From: Pseudomonadota bacterium
GTDB lineage: Bacteria; Pseudomonadota; Alphaproteobacteria; JAKJEU01
DNA: 25,877 nt
Assembly (NCBI GenBank): GCA_022705265.1
Contig: JAKJEU010000004.1
Location: forward strand, 1-25,877
Reading direction: 5' to 3'
Shown: one piece after another, positions 8,456 to 16,521 of the stretch
How the letters are laid out: every line of letters starts with the position of its first letter
How positions within the stretch are numbered: position 1 is the stretch's first letter
Notes under the pieces: generated by a model
Database searches by the model: none
The model's input: the letters and a program-made list of their open reading frames with translations, nothing else
Told to the model about the DNA's origin: nothing
Program-made: the position numbers and the translations under genes

Positions 8456-8496
8456 AAAAAAGGCTTAGGTTTAAAAAAATTCCTAAGCCTTTTTTC
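8456..8496 (+). terminator. Bidirectional intrinsic terminator between hisC and the SLC13 permease gene
   Basis: AGGCTTAGG (8461-8469) pairs perfectly with CCTAAGCCT (8482-8490) around a 12-base loop, followed by six T residues; an A tract on the other side serves the minus-strand gene ending at 8504. Confidence 0.88.
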
Positions 8497-8503
8497 GTAT
8501 CCG

Positions 8504-10375
8504 TTAGAAAGGATAAAATATTGGTAAAGCAAAAATCATCGATATACCGATTAATAATTGCATAGGCAACCCAGCTTTAACATAATCCATGAATTTATAT
8601 CTTCCAACTGACATGACAAGCAAGTTTTGTGATGTTGAGAAAGGTGATATAAAAGCCATGGTTGTTGATACCGTTGTTGCAAGCAAAAATGGGTATGGAC
8701 TTACCCCCATTAACAATGCTCCTTTTAAAGCAATAGGAGCAGTCAAAACCGCAGAAGCAGAAGAGCTTATAAAGGTGGTTAAAATTGACCCTAAAATATA
8801 TATCGAAACAAGTAAAGCATAAGGCCCCATGCCTCCTAAAGAATTTATTAAATTAAAAGCAATAAGTTCTGTTAATCCAGTTTTTTCAAAAGCGCGAGCC
8901 ATAGGGAGCATCCCAGCCATAACCACAATGGTTTGCCAATTCACACTTTGATATGACTCTTCAACACTTCTTAAGCATCGTGTAGCCAGAAGAGTTAATA
9001 CTGCAAATATAACGGAAATTACAGGAGGAAAAATTTCAAAAACCATTGATAAAATCATAAGTAACATAATAAGACCTGTGATAGGAGCTTTTTCATTATA
9101 TATTAATTTAGATGCTTCTTTTAAAGGTCTTCCTAAAAGCACAAAATCTTTTTCTTTTTTATATAAGTTATCAAGATCTTTCCAATCGCCTTCAACAAGC
9201 AAAGAATCTCCAAATTGAAGAGATGCGTTTCTTATGTCTTTTATCAAAGATTTAACCCCATCTTCTTGTTTAATAGCAAGAACTTTTACTTTATAATTTT
9301 CTCTGAAATTTATATCAGCAACGGTTTGTCCAATCAAAGGTGAATGAGGAAGGATAAAAATCTCTGCAATTCCTACGGTTCTAAAATCGAAAATATTGTC
9401 TGTTTTATTCTTTTTTTCAACAGGAAAAGAAAAATCAGTTTCCTTTAAAAAAGCTTCAACATCTTCTTTTAAGCCTTGACAATAAAGCACGCTTCCTTTT
9501 TTTATGGTTGTATTATATGTTGCCATGTTGTCTTTAACTTCTTTTGTAATTTTTGTTGCCTTTGTTTCGTAAACAATTTTATTTATTGTTACGTTAAAGT
9601 TTAAACAAAAATTTAAATCATTAAGAGTTTTTCCAATAAAAGAAGAATTTTTTGGAACTATTATTTTATATACTTTGTTGCCAAGTTCATACTTGCTAAT
9701 AAGTTCATTTAAAAGCTTTTTATTTTTGTCTTTTTTTGTTGTAGTTTCTATGGAATTTTTTGTTAAAATTTTGCTTAAAAATAAAGAGGATGTAATGCCC
9801 AAAAACATACAAGTAAGTCCAACAGGAGCAAATGAAAAAAACGATAAAGCAGGGTATCCAGCATTTATAATTACCGATTGGATAATAAGGTTTTGAGGAA
9901 CGCAGATAAGAGTGAGTAATCCAAGTGAACTTGCATACGCCATCGGGATTAAAAAGCGTTTAGGATTAAGATTTGCATTTGCGCAAATACTTAATACAAT
10001 TGGCATCATAATAGCAACAGTTCCAGTAGAGCTTAAAAAACCACCGATAATTGATGTAACAAGCATAATGGCAATGAAAACATTATTTTCACTTGTGCCA
10101 GAAAATCTTAAAATTTGATTGCCAATAATGTTTGCAAGGCCAGTTTTTAAAATAGCAGAGCCAATCATAAAAAGTCCAATCATCATCATAACAATTGGGT
10201 TTGAAAAATCAGCCAAGGCTTCGTTTGGAGTTAAAACATTTGTCAACACCAAAGCCATTAAAACGTACATCGCAACTATATCAGATTTTATTTTCCCACT
10301 TACGAAACAACCAACGGCAGTAATGAGGATTATTATTGTTGTATACATAGGTGATATGGAATTAAAAAAAGACAT
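8504..10375 (-). CDS. SLC13/DASS-type permease with two RCK_C (TrkA-C) domains
   Basis: Inner-membrane ion-coupled anion transporter. The 623 residues have the family's split form: membrane half 1 (about residues 10-205), a cytosolic insert with two RCK_C domains (about 225-312 and 328-405, each with the V.....GKT/GQTL..L.F pattern and a closing GD.LL/GSVLY strand), and membrane half 2 (about 425-620). The two paired re-entrant signatures are SSTGTVAIMMP (115-125) and SSSASAVLTAP (537-547), the sites where DASS carriers bind substrate and sodium. Members with RCK_C domains often carry sulfate or other inorganic or di-acid anions; the substrate cannot be read from sequence. It follows focA on the same strand after about 245 bases with an inverted repeat, so it is probably a separate unit. 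Confidence 0.88.
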   Translation of the reverse strand: MSFFNSISPMYTTIIILITAVGCFVSGKIKSDIVAMYVLMALVLTNVLTPNEALADFSNPIVMMMIGLFMIGSAILKTGLANIIGNQILRFSGTSENNVFIAIMLVTSIIGGFLSSTGTVAIMMPIVLSICANANLNPKRFLIPMAYASSLGLLTLICVPQNLIIQSVIINAGYPALSFFSFAPVGLTCMFLGITSSLFLSKILTKNSIETTTKKDKNKKLLNELISKYELGNKVYKIIVPKNSSFIGKTLNDLNFCLNFNVTINKIVYETKATKITKEVKDNMATYNTTIKKGSVLYCQGLKEDVEAFLKETDFSFPVEKKNKTDNIFDFRTVGIAEIFILPHSPLIGQTVADINFRENYKVKVLAIKQEDGVKSLIKDIRNASLQFGDSLLVEGDWKDLDNLYKKEKDFVLLGRPLKEASKLIYNEKAPITGLIMLLMILSMVFEIFPPVISVIFAVLTLLATRCLRSVEESYQSVNWQTIVVMAGMLPMARAFEKTGLTELIAFNLINSLGGMGPYALLVSIYILGSILTTFISSSASAVLTAPIALKGALLMGVSPYPFLLATTVSTTMAFISPFSTSQNLLVMSVGRYKFMDYVKAGLPMQLLIGISMIFALPIFYPF

Positions 10376-10530
10376 GATTTTTAGCCTTGTAAAAAATAAA
10401 AAATATTGATAAAAAATTCATTAAAAAATTGTATAAACTTTTAATTGGTTTAAATAGATTTTTTAATGGAATATTTTCAAGTATTGTTTAAATAAAAGGT
10501 CTTGTCAATTAATATTTATTCATTAAGAAA

Positions 10531-10585
10531 ATAACCATATTTTCAGAAGTTATTTTTAAAAAATAATATCAAAAAATATGGTTAT
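10531..10585 (-). repeat. Perfect 13-base inverted repeat with a nested palindrome between focA and the SLC13 gene
   Basis: ATAACCATATTTT (10531-10543) and AAAATATGGTTAT (10573-10585) are exact complements with a 29-base interval. Inside it lies a second palindrome, TTATTTTTAAAAAATAA. It starts about 36 bases beyond the focA stop, so a weak A+T-rich terminator or mRNA-stabilising hairpin is plausible; an operator for the downstream permease is the alternative. The T tract after it is short (TTTT, then C). Confidence 0.5.
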
Positions 10586-10620
10586 AATTTTTATATAAAA
10601 AGTTATCTTTTTTTTTAAGG

Positions 10621-11412
10621 TTATTTTGTTTCTGTTTTCATGTAAATATACCAATAAACACAACCGACTAAACTTGCTCCTCCAATTATATTTCCGATGG
10701 TTGATGGTATAAGGTTTTTAATAATAAAATCAGCCCAAGTAATGTCAGCGCCAGTATAGATAGCAGTAGGAATAAAAAACATATTTGCAATAGAATGTTC
10801 ATATCCAAGGGTAACAAAAAGCATAACAGGAAGCCAAATTCCAAGGCTTTTGCTTACGATATCTTTTCCCGCAAAGCCCATCCAAGTGCCAAGGCATACA
10901 AGCCAATTAGCTCCGATTCCTTTTAAAAGAACTTTGTAAAAATCTTGATCAACTTTATGCATTGAATAATTGTGAAGATAACTTCTCCATGGGTCGTGAG
11001 CAACTAAATCAACAGAGCTTGTCATAAAATAAGCAATAAATTGAGTGCCAAAAAAGTTGAAAATATATGATAAAACCCATACCTTTAATAAAGCGTTGAA
11101 GTTTATTTGTTTTTCTTTGAAAGGAAGCATCATAGCAGCACAATCGCTTGTGAATAAATCAGCCCCAGCAACGCTAACCATAATAAGTCCAACAGGGAAC
11201 AAAGCACCAGCAATAAATTTGATAAGTCCAGGATTGTTTTCAGCGATACCAGGAAGTCCTCCCGCAACTATTACTGATAAAAGCCCTCCAAGAGCAATAA
11301 AAGCTCCTCCTAAAAACGATAATAATGCAAATTTTGCAAATGGAAGTTTGGTTTTGCACATGCCAAATGAACAAAATTCAACGGCAATTTCTTTTGGTGT
11401 ATTGTAACTCAT
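10621..11412 (-). CDS. focA: Formate channel, FNT family (FocA type)
   Basis: Pentameric inner-membrane channel that moves formate, and in relatives nitrite or hydrosulfide, in or out. The 263 residues carry six hydrophobic segments and the family signatures: GADLFTSDC (83-91, Thr88 in the omega-loop position), GIGANWLVCLGTWM (166-179), GYEHSIANMFFIP with the central pore histidine H206, and NIIGGA near the end. The start has AAGGA about eight bases upstream. Its position a few kilobases from pflB/pflA fits a formate role better than nitrite (NirC), but the two cannot be told apart with certainty by eye. Confidence 0.9.
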   Translation of the reverse strand: MSYNTPKEIAVEFCSFGMCKTKLPFAKFALLSFLGGAFIALGGLLSVIVAGGLPGIAENNPGLIKFIAGALFPVGLIMVSVAGADLFTSDCAAMMLPFKEKQINFNALLKVWVLSYIFNFFGTQFIAYFMTSSVDLVAHDPWRSYLHNYSMHKVDQDFYKVLLKGIGANWLVCLGTWMGFAGKDIVSKSLGIWLPVMLFVTLGYEHSIANMFFIPTAIYTGADITWADFIIKNLIPSTIGNIIGGASLVGCVYWYIYMKTETK

Positions 11413-11513
11413 AAAATCAGTCCTTAAAAAAAGTATAGTTAAATTTAAAAATAAAGCTTAATTTAAACCTTTGATTTTTTTAATACAAGAAAAATTTTAT
11501 ATGTTGTTATTTA

Positions 11514-12059
11514 TTAGAATTTAATGATTTTAGCATTTTTTATTTTTGCTTTATTTTCAAAAAATTCTTTCATAGAAAGATGATAGATTGACTTTTTCAA
11601 AAGGCATGCATTTATGAAAAGTTCATGAGTAAAAACGACAATAAATTTGTCTTCGTGATTTGTATTAATTAAATTTTGAACTCTTTGTAAAAATTGGTTA
11701 AAAGATTCAGCACCTTCACCATCAATATAATCAGGATCATTCTTTTCCCAATATTTATCTACACGAGGCTTTCTCTCTTCTGTGGTGGTTTTGACACAAG
11801 TTTTAGGGCAAAGATAAGTAAATTCATGAACATCCCAAGTTTCAACAGGAGTATCAGGATATTTTTTTATCAAAGGAGTAGCCGTTTGCAAAGTTCGAAT
11901 ATATGACGAAGTAACGATTAAATCAGGTTTAATAATAAAATTATTTGCAATTTCTTTTGCTTGGACTATGCCATTTTCGCTTAATGGAATAGAAGCGGGA
12001 TTATCAGTCTTATGACCTAAGTTAGCTATACTTTCTCCATGTCGAATTAACCAAAGCAT
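11514..12059 (-). CDS. Histidine phosphatase superfamily protein (second of a pair)
   Basis: A 181-residue protein of the phosphoglycerate-mutase-like fold. It begins MLWLIRHGESIAN, with the catalytic R6-H7 of the RHG motif, then SSYIRTLQTA (second phosphate-binding Arg) and FTHELF with the late catalytic His. The stretch after residue 80 (TYLCPKTCVKTTTEERKP) replaces the usual acid-loop sequence with two cysteines, so the substrate is open. A frame extension back to 12098 exists, but the ATG at 12059 gives the canonical start. It lies one base after the stop of the preceding phosphatase, indicating translational coupling. It is the last gene of the six-gene run starting at 16334. Phosphatase is more likely than mutase. 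Confidence 0.8.
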   Translation of the reverse strand: MLWLIRHGESIANLGHKTDNPASIPLSENGIVQAKEIANNFIIKPDLIVTSSYIRTLQTATPLIKKYPDTPVETWDVHEFTYLCPKTCVKTTTEERKPRVDKYWEKNDPDYIDGEGAESFNQFLQRVQNLINTNHEDKFIVVFTHELFINACLLKKSIYHLSMKEFFENKAKIKNAKIIKF

Positions 12060-12060
12060 T

Positions 12061-12636
12061 TTATATAAATCCAACAAATGATAATTTATTACCGTCATGG
12101 TTAAGATGGATTATTGCACCATTTTTTACTTCCACATCTTTGCTGCCAAGTTGAAGCAAGGCTTGGGTTAAAATTATGCCGTGCCCTGAAATTGCAAAGG
12201 ATTTATATTTATTTTGTTTTATATAATTATCAAGCCCTTTGAAAAGCCTTGTTCTAACCTCTCTTTTTGTTTCACCGTTTGGATACGAGATATCAAGAGC
12301 GGTTTCATCGTTTTTCCATTTATGATAAAAATCACCGTATTTGGCTTGGATTTCGGTGTAATGAAGTCCTTCACCATCGCCGATATCAACTTCGATAAAA
12401 TGGTTGTCTTCTATGATATTTACATTTAATGATTGGTTAGCATAATTTGCGGTTTGCATGGCTCTTTTTAACGGCGAACTTATGATTATTTCGATATTTT
12501 TATCTTTTAATTTTTGACCAATTTCAACGGCTTGTTTAATGCCCATTTCGCTAAGCTCGGAATTATTAGTGTGTCCTTGGGTTCTTCCCATTACATTATA
12601 AGTGCTTTGACCATGACGAAATATGTAAATATCCAT
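12061..12636 (-). CDS. Histidine phosphatase superfamily protein (first of a pair; GpmB/CobC-like)
   Basis: A 191-residue phosphatase-fold protein. Catalytic residues: R8-H9-G10 in YIFRHGQSTYN, SSPLKRAMQTA with the second arginine, an acidic VDIGDGEG segment, and the late histidine in ISGHG. The start at 12636 (MDIYIFRHGQ) is chosen over an in-frame extension to 12729 because that extension runs back through the permease gene; AAAAAGG at the permease end serves as ribosome binding site. It sits seven bases after the permease and one base before the next phosphatase. Although of the same fold, the two share little outside the motifs, so they are not a recent duplication. Candidate substrates (nucleotide or sugar phosphates) are not determined. 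Confidence 0.82.
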   Translation of the reverse strand: MDIYIFRHGQSTYNVMGRTQGHTNNSELSEMGIKQAVEIGQKLKDKNIEIIISSPLKRAMQTANYANQSLNVNIIEDNHFIEVDIGDGEGLHYTEIQAKYGDFYHKWKNDETALDISYPNGETKREVRTRLFKGLDNYIKQNKYKSFAISGHGIILTQALLQLGSKDVEVKNGAIIHLNHDGNKLSFVGFI

Positions 12637-12643
12637 TTTATTT

Positions 12644-13927
12644 TTAAGCCTTTTTAATTTTAAAAGAATGGTTGAAAAGTAAGTTAAGAAATACAGCACA
12701 TAAAGATCCAGAAACAATCCCGTTTCCAAAAATTATTTTAACGATTTCAGGGGCGTTATTGAAAATGCTTGGGCTTACTGTAATGCCAATTCCAATTGCA
12801 ACTGAACAAGCGATAATAAGAAGGTTTTGATTGTCTTTATATTCCACATTTTTTAACATAGAAATACCAGCACTTATAACCATTCCAAACATAACAAGCA
12901 TAGCTCCACCAAGAACCGAAGCAGGAATTATTGTGGCAAGGGCTGCAAATTTTGGAATAAGTCCTAAGAATATCAAAATTCCACTTGCATATATTGTAAC
13001 GACTACGGATTTTACTTTTGCAATTTGAACAAGTCCAACATTTTGAGAAAAAGTAGTCCTTGGAAAAGAATTAAAAATCCCTGCAAAAATGATGGATAAA
13101 CCTTCTGCCCTATATCCTTTTGCAAGGTCTTTTTCGCCGATTTTTTTATCGCAAATATCACCAAGAGCAAGAAAAATTCCAGTCGATTCCACCATAGAAA
13201 CCACAGCAACAATAATCATGGTCAAAATTGAAGATATTTCAAATTTTGGCATTCCAAAATAAAAAGGTTTTACAAAATTAAACCAAGAAGCAGAAGATAC
13301 AGGAGATAAATCAACTTTTCCCATTATTATTCCAAGCACAGTCCCAAAAACAATCCCAAGAAGCACTGAAATCGCTTGCATATATCCTTTGAAAAAACGG
13401 TTGATAAAAATGATAAAAAAGAACACGCAAAGTCCGAGGGTTAAATTGTCCAAACTTCCGAAATCTTTTGCCCCAACTCCACCTGCAAAATTGTCCATAG
13501 CAACAGGGATTAAACTTGCCCCGATTATGGTAACAATAGTACCAGTTACAAGGGTTGGAAAAAATCTTACCATTTTACTGAAATATGTTGCAAATAAACA
13601 AACAAAGATACCTGATGCGATTACCGCTCCGAAAATGGTGTTTATGTCATGAGAATTTCCAATCGCAATCATAGGCGCAACCGCGGTAAAAGTACATCCT
13701 AAAACGACGGGTAAACCTATGCCTGAAAATTTGGTTTTATATGCTTGTAAAAAAGTGGCAATTCCGCAAGTAAAAAGATCGGCTGTGATTAACAAAGCAA
13801 TCTCATTAGGGTTTAATTTTAACGCTCCACCAATTATCAAAGGAACCACCACAGAGCCAGCATACATTGCCAAAACATGTTGAAGCCCTAAAAAGAAATT
13901 TTTGCCATCATTTTTTATATCAATCAT
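12644..13927 (-). CDS. NCS2-family purine permease, xanthine/urate type
   Basis: Inner-membrane, proton- or sodium-coupled nucleobase carrier of 427 residues with about 14 hydrophobic segments. QHVLAMYAG (16-24) near the start, SMVESTGIFLALGDICD with the substrate-binding glutamate E247, and FSQNVGLVQ with Q295-N296 are the recognised NCS2 substrate-site motifs; this QHVLAMYAG and NVGLVQ form is typical of xanthine/uric acid rather than uracil members. It follows the PAS gene after 13 bases and precedes the phosphatases by 7, so it is part of the chemotaxis operon. The exact purine is inferred. Confidence 0.88.
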   Translation of the reverse strand: MIDIKNDGKNFFLGLQHVLAMYAGSVVVPLIIGGALKLNPNEIALLITADLFTCGIATFLQAYKTKFSGIGLPVVLGCTFTAVAPMIAIGNSHDINTIFGAVIASGIFVCLFATYFSKMVRFFPTLVTGTIVTIIGASLIPVAMDNFAGGVGAKDFGSLDNLTLGLCVFFFIIFINRFFKGYMQAISVLLGIVFGTVLGIIMGKVDLSPVSSASWFNFVKPFYFGMPKFEISSILTMIIVAVVSMVESTGIFLALGDICDKKIGEKDLAKGYRAEGLSIIFAGIFNSFPRTTFSQNVGLVQIAKVKSVVVTIYASGILIFLGLIPKFAALATIIPASVLGGAMLVMFGMVISAGISMLKNVEYKDNQNLLIIACSVAIGIGITVSPSIFNNAPEIVKIIFGNGIVSGSLCAVFLNLLFNHSFKIKKA

Positions 13928-13940
13928 TTTGCTTTTTTAC

Positions 13941-14471
13941 TCATTTGTTTAAGGTTAAAAATATGAATTCATCATATTCTAAATTTTGCTCTTTTAAAAT
14001 GTTAAATAACATTTTTTCACCTGCCATCATTGCCTCTTTTGGGTTTTTGTATTTTTGTTCTTCTTCCAAAAGCATTTTATACAAAGGAATTATAACCTCG
14101 TTTAAAATTTCACGATTTGGAACTCTTCTTGTCGAATGGTATCCGATAATATTGCCCTTGTCATCAAAGCTCGGAGTAACATGAGCAAAAACCCAATAAT
14201 GGTCGCCATTTTTACAACGATTTATTACATAAGCAAAAATTTCTTGCCCTTTTTGAACCGTATCCCATAAAAGTTTGAAAACACACCGAGGCATATAAGC
14301 ATGTCTGACAATGTTATGTTGTGTTCCGATTAATTCTTGTTCGGTATAACCGCAAATATTGATAAAAACATCATTGGCATAGGTTATAACACCTTTTTTA
14401 TCAGTCTTTGAAACGATTATTTCCTCATCTTTAAAAAAGTGCTCAATATTTGTTACGGGTCTTCTATTCAT
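13941..14471 (-). CDS. Stand-alone Aer-like PAS protein (copy 2)
   Basis: A 176-residue cytosolic protein with one PAS domain (about 15-125) followed by a short helical tail. It resembles the N-terminal FAD-binding sensor of the E. coli aerotaxis receptor Aer: KGVITYANDVFINICGYT, QHNIVRHAYMP with R56-H57, and NGDHYWVFAHVTP. The Asp that follows RH in Aer is replaced (HAY), so cofactor binding needs testing. It has no membrane or MCP signalling part of its own. It is about two thirds identical to the PAS gene 16 bases upstream and aligns end to end with it, including the tail ending YDEFIF. Probably one of two interchangeable or heterodimerising redox sensors feeding the MCP at the head of the operon (inference). 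Confidence 0.82.
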   Translation of the reverse strand: MNRRPVTNIEHFFKDEEIIVSKTDKKGVITYANDVFINICGYTEQELIGTQHNIVRHAYMPRCVFKLLWDTVQKGQEIFAYVINRCKNGDHYWVFAHVTPSFDDKGNIIGYHSTRRVPNREILNEVIIPLYKMLLEEEQKYKNPKEAMMAGEKMLFNILKEQNLEYDEFIFLTLNK

Positions 14472-14487
14472 AAATACTCACGATAAA

Positions 14488-15021
14488 TTATTTTAATAAA
14501 GAAAATATGAATTCATCATACTCCATGTTTTTTTCTTCTAACATTTTATTAAGCATTCTCATGCCGGCTTCAATTCCTTCTTTTGGATTTATTTGTTTTT
14601 GTTCTTCTTCCAAAAGCTTCTTGTACAAAGGAATTATAACATTATCCAAAACTTTGCGATTTGGAACTCTTCGATTGGAATGGTATCCGATAATATTCCC
14701 TTTGTCGTCAAAGCTTGGAGTAACATGAGCAAAAACCCAATAATGGTCTCCATCTTTGCATCGATTTTTCACATAAGCAAAAATTTCATGACCACTTTCA
14801 ATGGTGCTCCATAAAAGTTTGAATATCGTTCTTGGCATATGAGGGTGGCGAATAACATTGTGTTGTTGTCCGATAAGCTCATCTTCGGTATAATCGGAAA
14901 TGTTAATGAATATGTCATTTGCATATGTTAAGACACCTTTTTTATTGGTTTTCGTAACAATCATTTCACCTTCATCAAAAAATCGTTCTTTATTGGTTAT
15001 TTGTGTTTTTGGTCCGCTCAT
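14488..15021 (-). CDS. Stand-alone Aer-like PAS protein (copy 1)
   Basis: A 177-residue paralogue of the next gene. The PAS domain includes KGVLTYANDIFINISDYT, QHNVIRHPHMP (R58-H59) and GDHYWVFAHVTPSFDDKG; the tail after residue 125 is helical, rich in Glu/Lys and ends YDEFIFSLLK. It keeps the proline of the Aer 'RHPDMP' motif but has His in place of the Asp. It begins eight bases after the MCP gene ends, and a plausible binding site is provided by the MCP end (sequence rich in GGAAATGAAAAAAG). In E. coli Aer the PAS, membrane anchor, HAMP and signalling domain are one chain; here they are separate genes. Confidence 0.83.
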   Translation of the reverse strand: MSGPKTQITNKERFFDEGEMIVTKTNKKGVLTYANDIFINISDYTEDELIGQQHNVIRHPHMPRTIFKLLWSTIESGHEIFAYVKNRCKDGDHYWVFAHVTPSFDDKGNIIGYHSNRRVPNRKVLDNVIIPLYKKLLEEEQKQINPKEGIEAGMRMLNKMLEEKNMEYDEFIFSLLK

Positions 15022-15029
15022 TTTTACAC

Positions 15030-16334
15030 CTATATAACTTTTTTCATTTCCACGAGGAAGTTTTCAACTTTGTCTCTTAATTCATAAGATTGTTTATGAA
15101 GTTCAGCAGAAGATACCGACACATCATAAGCAACCGTTTTTGTTTCCGAAGTAGAAATCGAAGCTTTTTCAATGCTTGAACTCATATCATTGGTTTTAAC
15201 CGAAGCATAAGTAATATTTTTTGATATTTCATTGGTTGCCAAAGATTGTTCGTGGATAGCTGATTTTACTTCGTTATTTGAAACATAGACTGTGTCAATT
15301 GAGCTGTTGATTTTTTCAACCGTTACGACCAAAGATTTTGTTGCAAATTGAATACCTTTTACCAATTCTTCGATATCTTTTGTTGCATTTCCCGTTTGAG
15401 TTGAAAGATTTTTAACTTCATTAGCAACAACAGCAAACCCCTTGCCATGTTCGCCCGCTCTTGAAGCTTCAATAGTAGCGTTTAAGGCAAGTAAATTGGT
15501 TTGTGATGCAATATCGTTAATGAAATTCATAACTTCATTAATTTTATCAACAGAAAGAGCAAGATTATTAACTTCTTTATTAATTTCTTTCATTTGGTTA
15601 ATAACTTCGCCGGTTTCTTTGCTTGCTTCATTGACTTGGGAGCTTATGTGTTCAATTGAGCTGGATAATTCATTAGTAGCAGCAGTAATAGAAGCAATGT
15701 TATTAGAGGTTTCTTTTGCCGCACCTGTAACAAAAGAAGCAATTTCATTAGTTTCAGTCGAGCTTTTTTCCATATGTTTTGAAAAATTACTGAGTTTAGA
15801 AGCAGAAGCCGCCAAAATACCAACGGTGGAATTAATGCTTTTTTCAAAGGTATTCACAAATTGTCTAAACATCATTATTTTGTTGCCCATAACATCGGTG
15901 GCATCATTGATAACGGTCGCACCATGTTTGAAAGCTCCATGTAAACCAGTGGTAAGGACTTTTCTGAAATATTTTTGTTTTGTAACATATTGCAAAGATG
16001 CCATAGCTTCTCTTACAAACGCATCATTACGATTTATCATCGAATTTACAATTGTATTTAATTCTTTTATAATGCCTTTTGCATTGCTTTTTACAATTCT
16101 TTTTTCAAAATCGCCTTTATCCACAGCCTTGCAAACATCAATCACAGTTTGAATTTCTTTTTCAATTTTGTTTGTGAATTTTAATCCGATAAAGCAAAAG
16201 ATTAAAGGTAATGTCATAATCATATTTATTGAATAATTTTTATCATTAAAGTTTAATATGAAAATTAAACCTGAACTAATTATTCCAAGAATAAACATCA
16301 TTTTTATGAAAGATAAAGAAGAAAAATTTTTCAT
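15030..16334 (-). CDS. Methyl-accepting chemotaxis protein without periplasmic sensor
   Basis: A 434-residue chemoreceptor transducer. Two hydrophobic segments (about residues 8-27 and 35-53) are joined by only a few residues, leaving no periplasmic ligand domain. A HAMP-like region follows, then DAFVREAMASLQYV and VLTTGLHGAFKHGATVIND, a linker I recall from alphaproteobacterial MCPs that carry N-terminal PAS domains. The coiled-coil signalling domain ends the protein, with the hairpin tip in DIASQTNLLALNATIEAS and GKGFAVVANEVKNLS. The start is M at 16334 with AAAAGG upstream; a longer frame to 16619 would run into carA. It is the first gene of a run with two PAS proteins, a purine permease and two phosphatases. 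It probably relays signals from the separate PAS proteins to CheA/CheW (inference). Confidence 0.88.
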   Translation of the reverse strand: MKNFSSLSFIKMMFILGIISSGLIFILNFNDKNYSINMIMTLPLIFCFIGLKFTNKIEKEIQTVIDVCKAVDKGDFEKRIVKSNAKGIIKELNTIVNSMINRNDAFVREAMASLQYVTKQKYFRKVLTTGLHGAFKHGATVINDATDVMGNKIMMFRQFVNTFEKSINSTVGILAASASKLSNFSKHMEKSSTETNEIASFVTGAAKETSNNIASITAATNELSSSIEHISSQVNEASKETGEVINQMKEINKEVNNLALSVDKINEVMNFINDIASQTNLLALNATIEASRAGEHGKGFAVVANEVKNLSTQTGNATKDIEELVKGIQFATKSLVVTVEKINSSIDTVYVSNNEVKSAIHEQSLATNEISKNITYASVKTNDMSSSIEKASISTSETKTVAYDVSVSSAELHKQSYELRDKVENFLVEMKKVI

Positions 16335-16448
16335 TATTTTTGAACCTTTTAAACAAATATAATTTATGCATTCAAATACTAATTTAAAGCAATTTAATGA
16401 ATAAGTGAATAAAAATCGTAAAAAAGTTAAATAAAGAGTTTTACTTTG

Positions 16449-16477
16449 TTGAGTATGTAAAAAACTTATCCTATAAT
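16449..16477 (+). promoter_or_regulatory. Sigma70-type promoter for carAB
   Basis: TTGAGT (16449-16454), a 17-base spacer, and a perfect TATAAT (16472-16477). Transcription would start near 16484, giving a leader of about 38 bases before the carA ATG. Confidence 0.75.
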
Positions 16478-16482
16478 ATGAG

Positions 16483-16497
16483 ATTGTTTTAAACAAT
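16483..16497. promoter_or_regulatory. Palindrome at the predicted carAB transcription start, candidate operator
   Basis: ATTGTTT-T-AAACAAT: seven-base perfect arms around one base, six bases after the -10 box. A repressor bound here would block the promoter; carAB operons are commonly repressed by pyrimidines, purines or arginine. No specific regulator is recognised. Confidence 0.4.
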
Positions 16498-16521
16498 TTA
16501 ATCGAAGGGTAATAAAAAAAT

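Noticed and set aside
11413..11513. FNR box upstream of focA
   Set aside because: TTGTA and ATCAA pieces are present, but their spacing does not fit a 14-base site.
15442..16152. A 236-codon open frame on the plus strand opposite the MCP
   Set aside because: It mirrors the coiled-coil codon pattern of the MCP; no binding site or recognisable protein.
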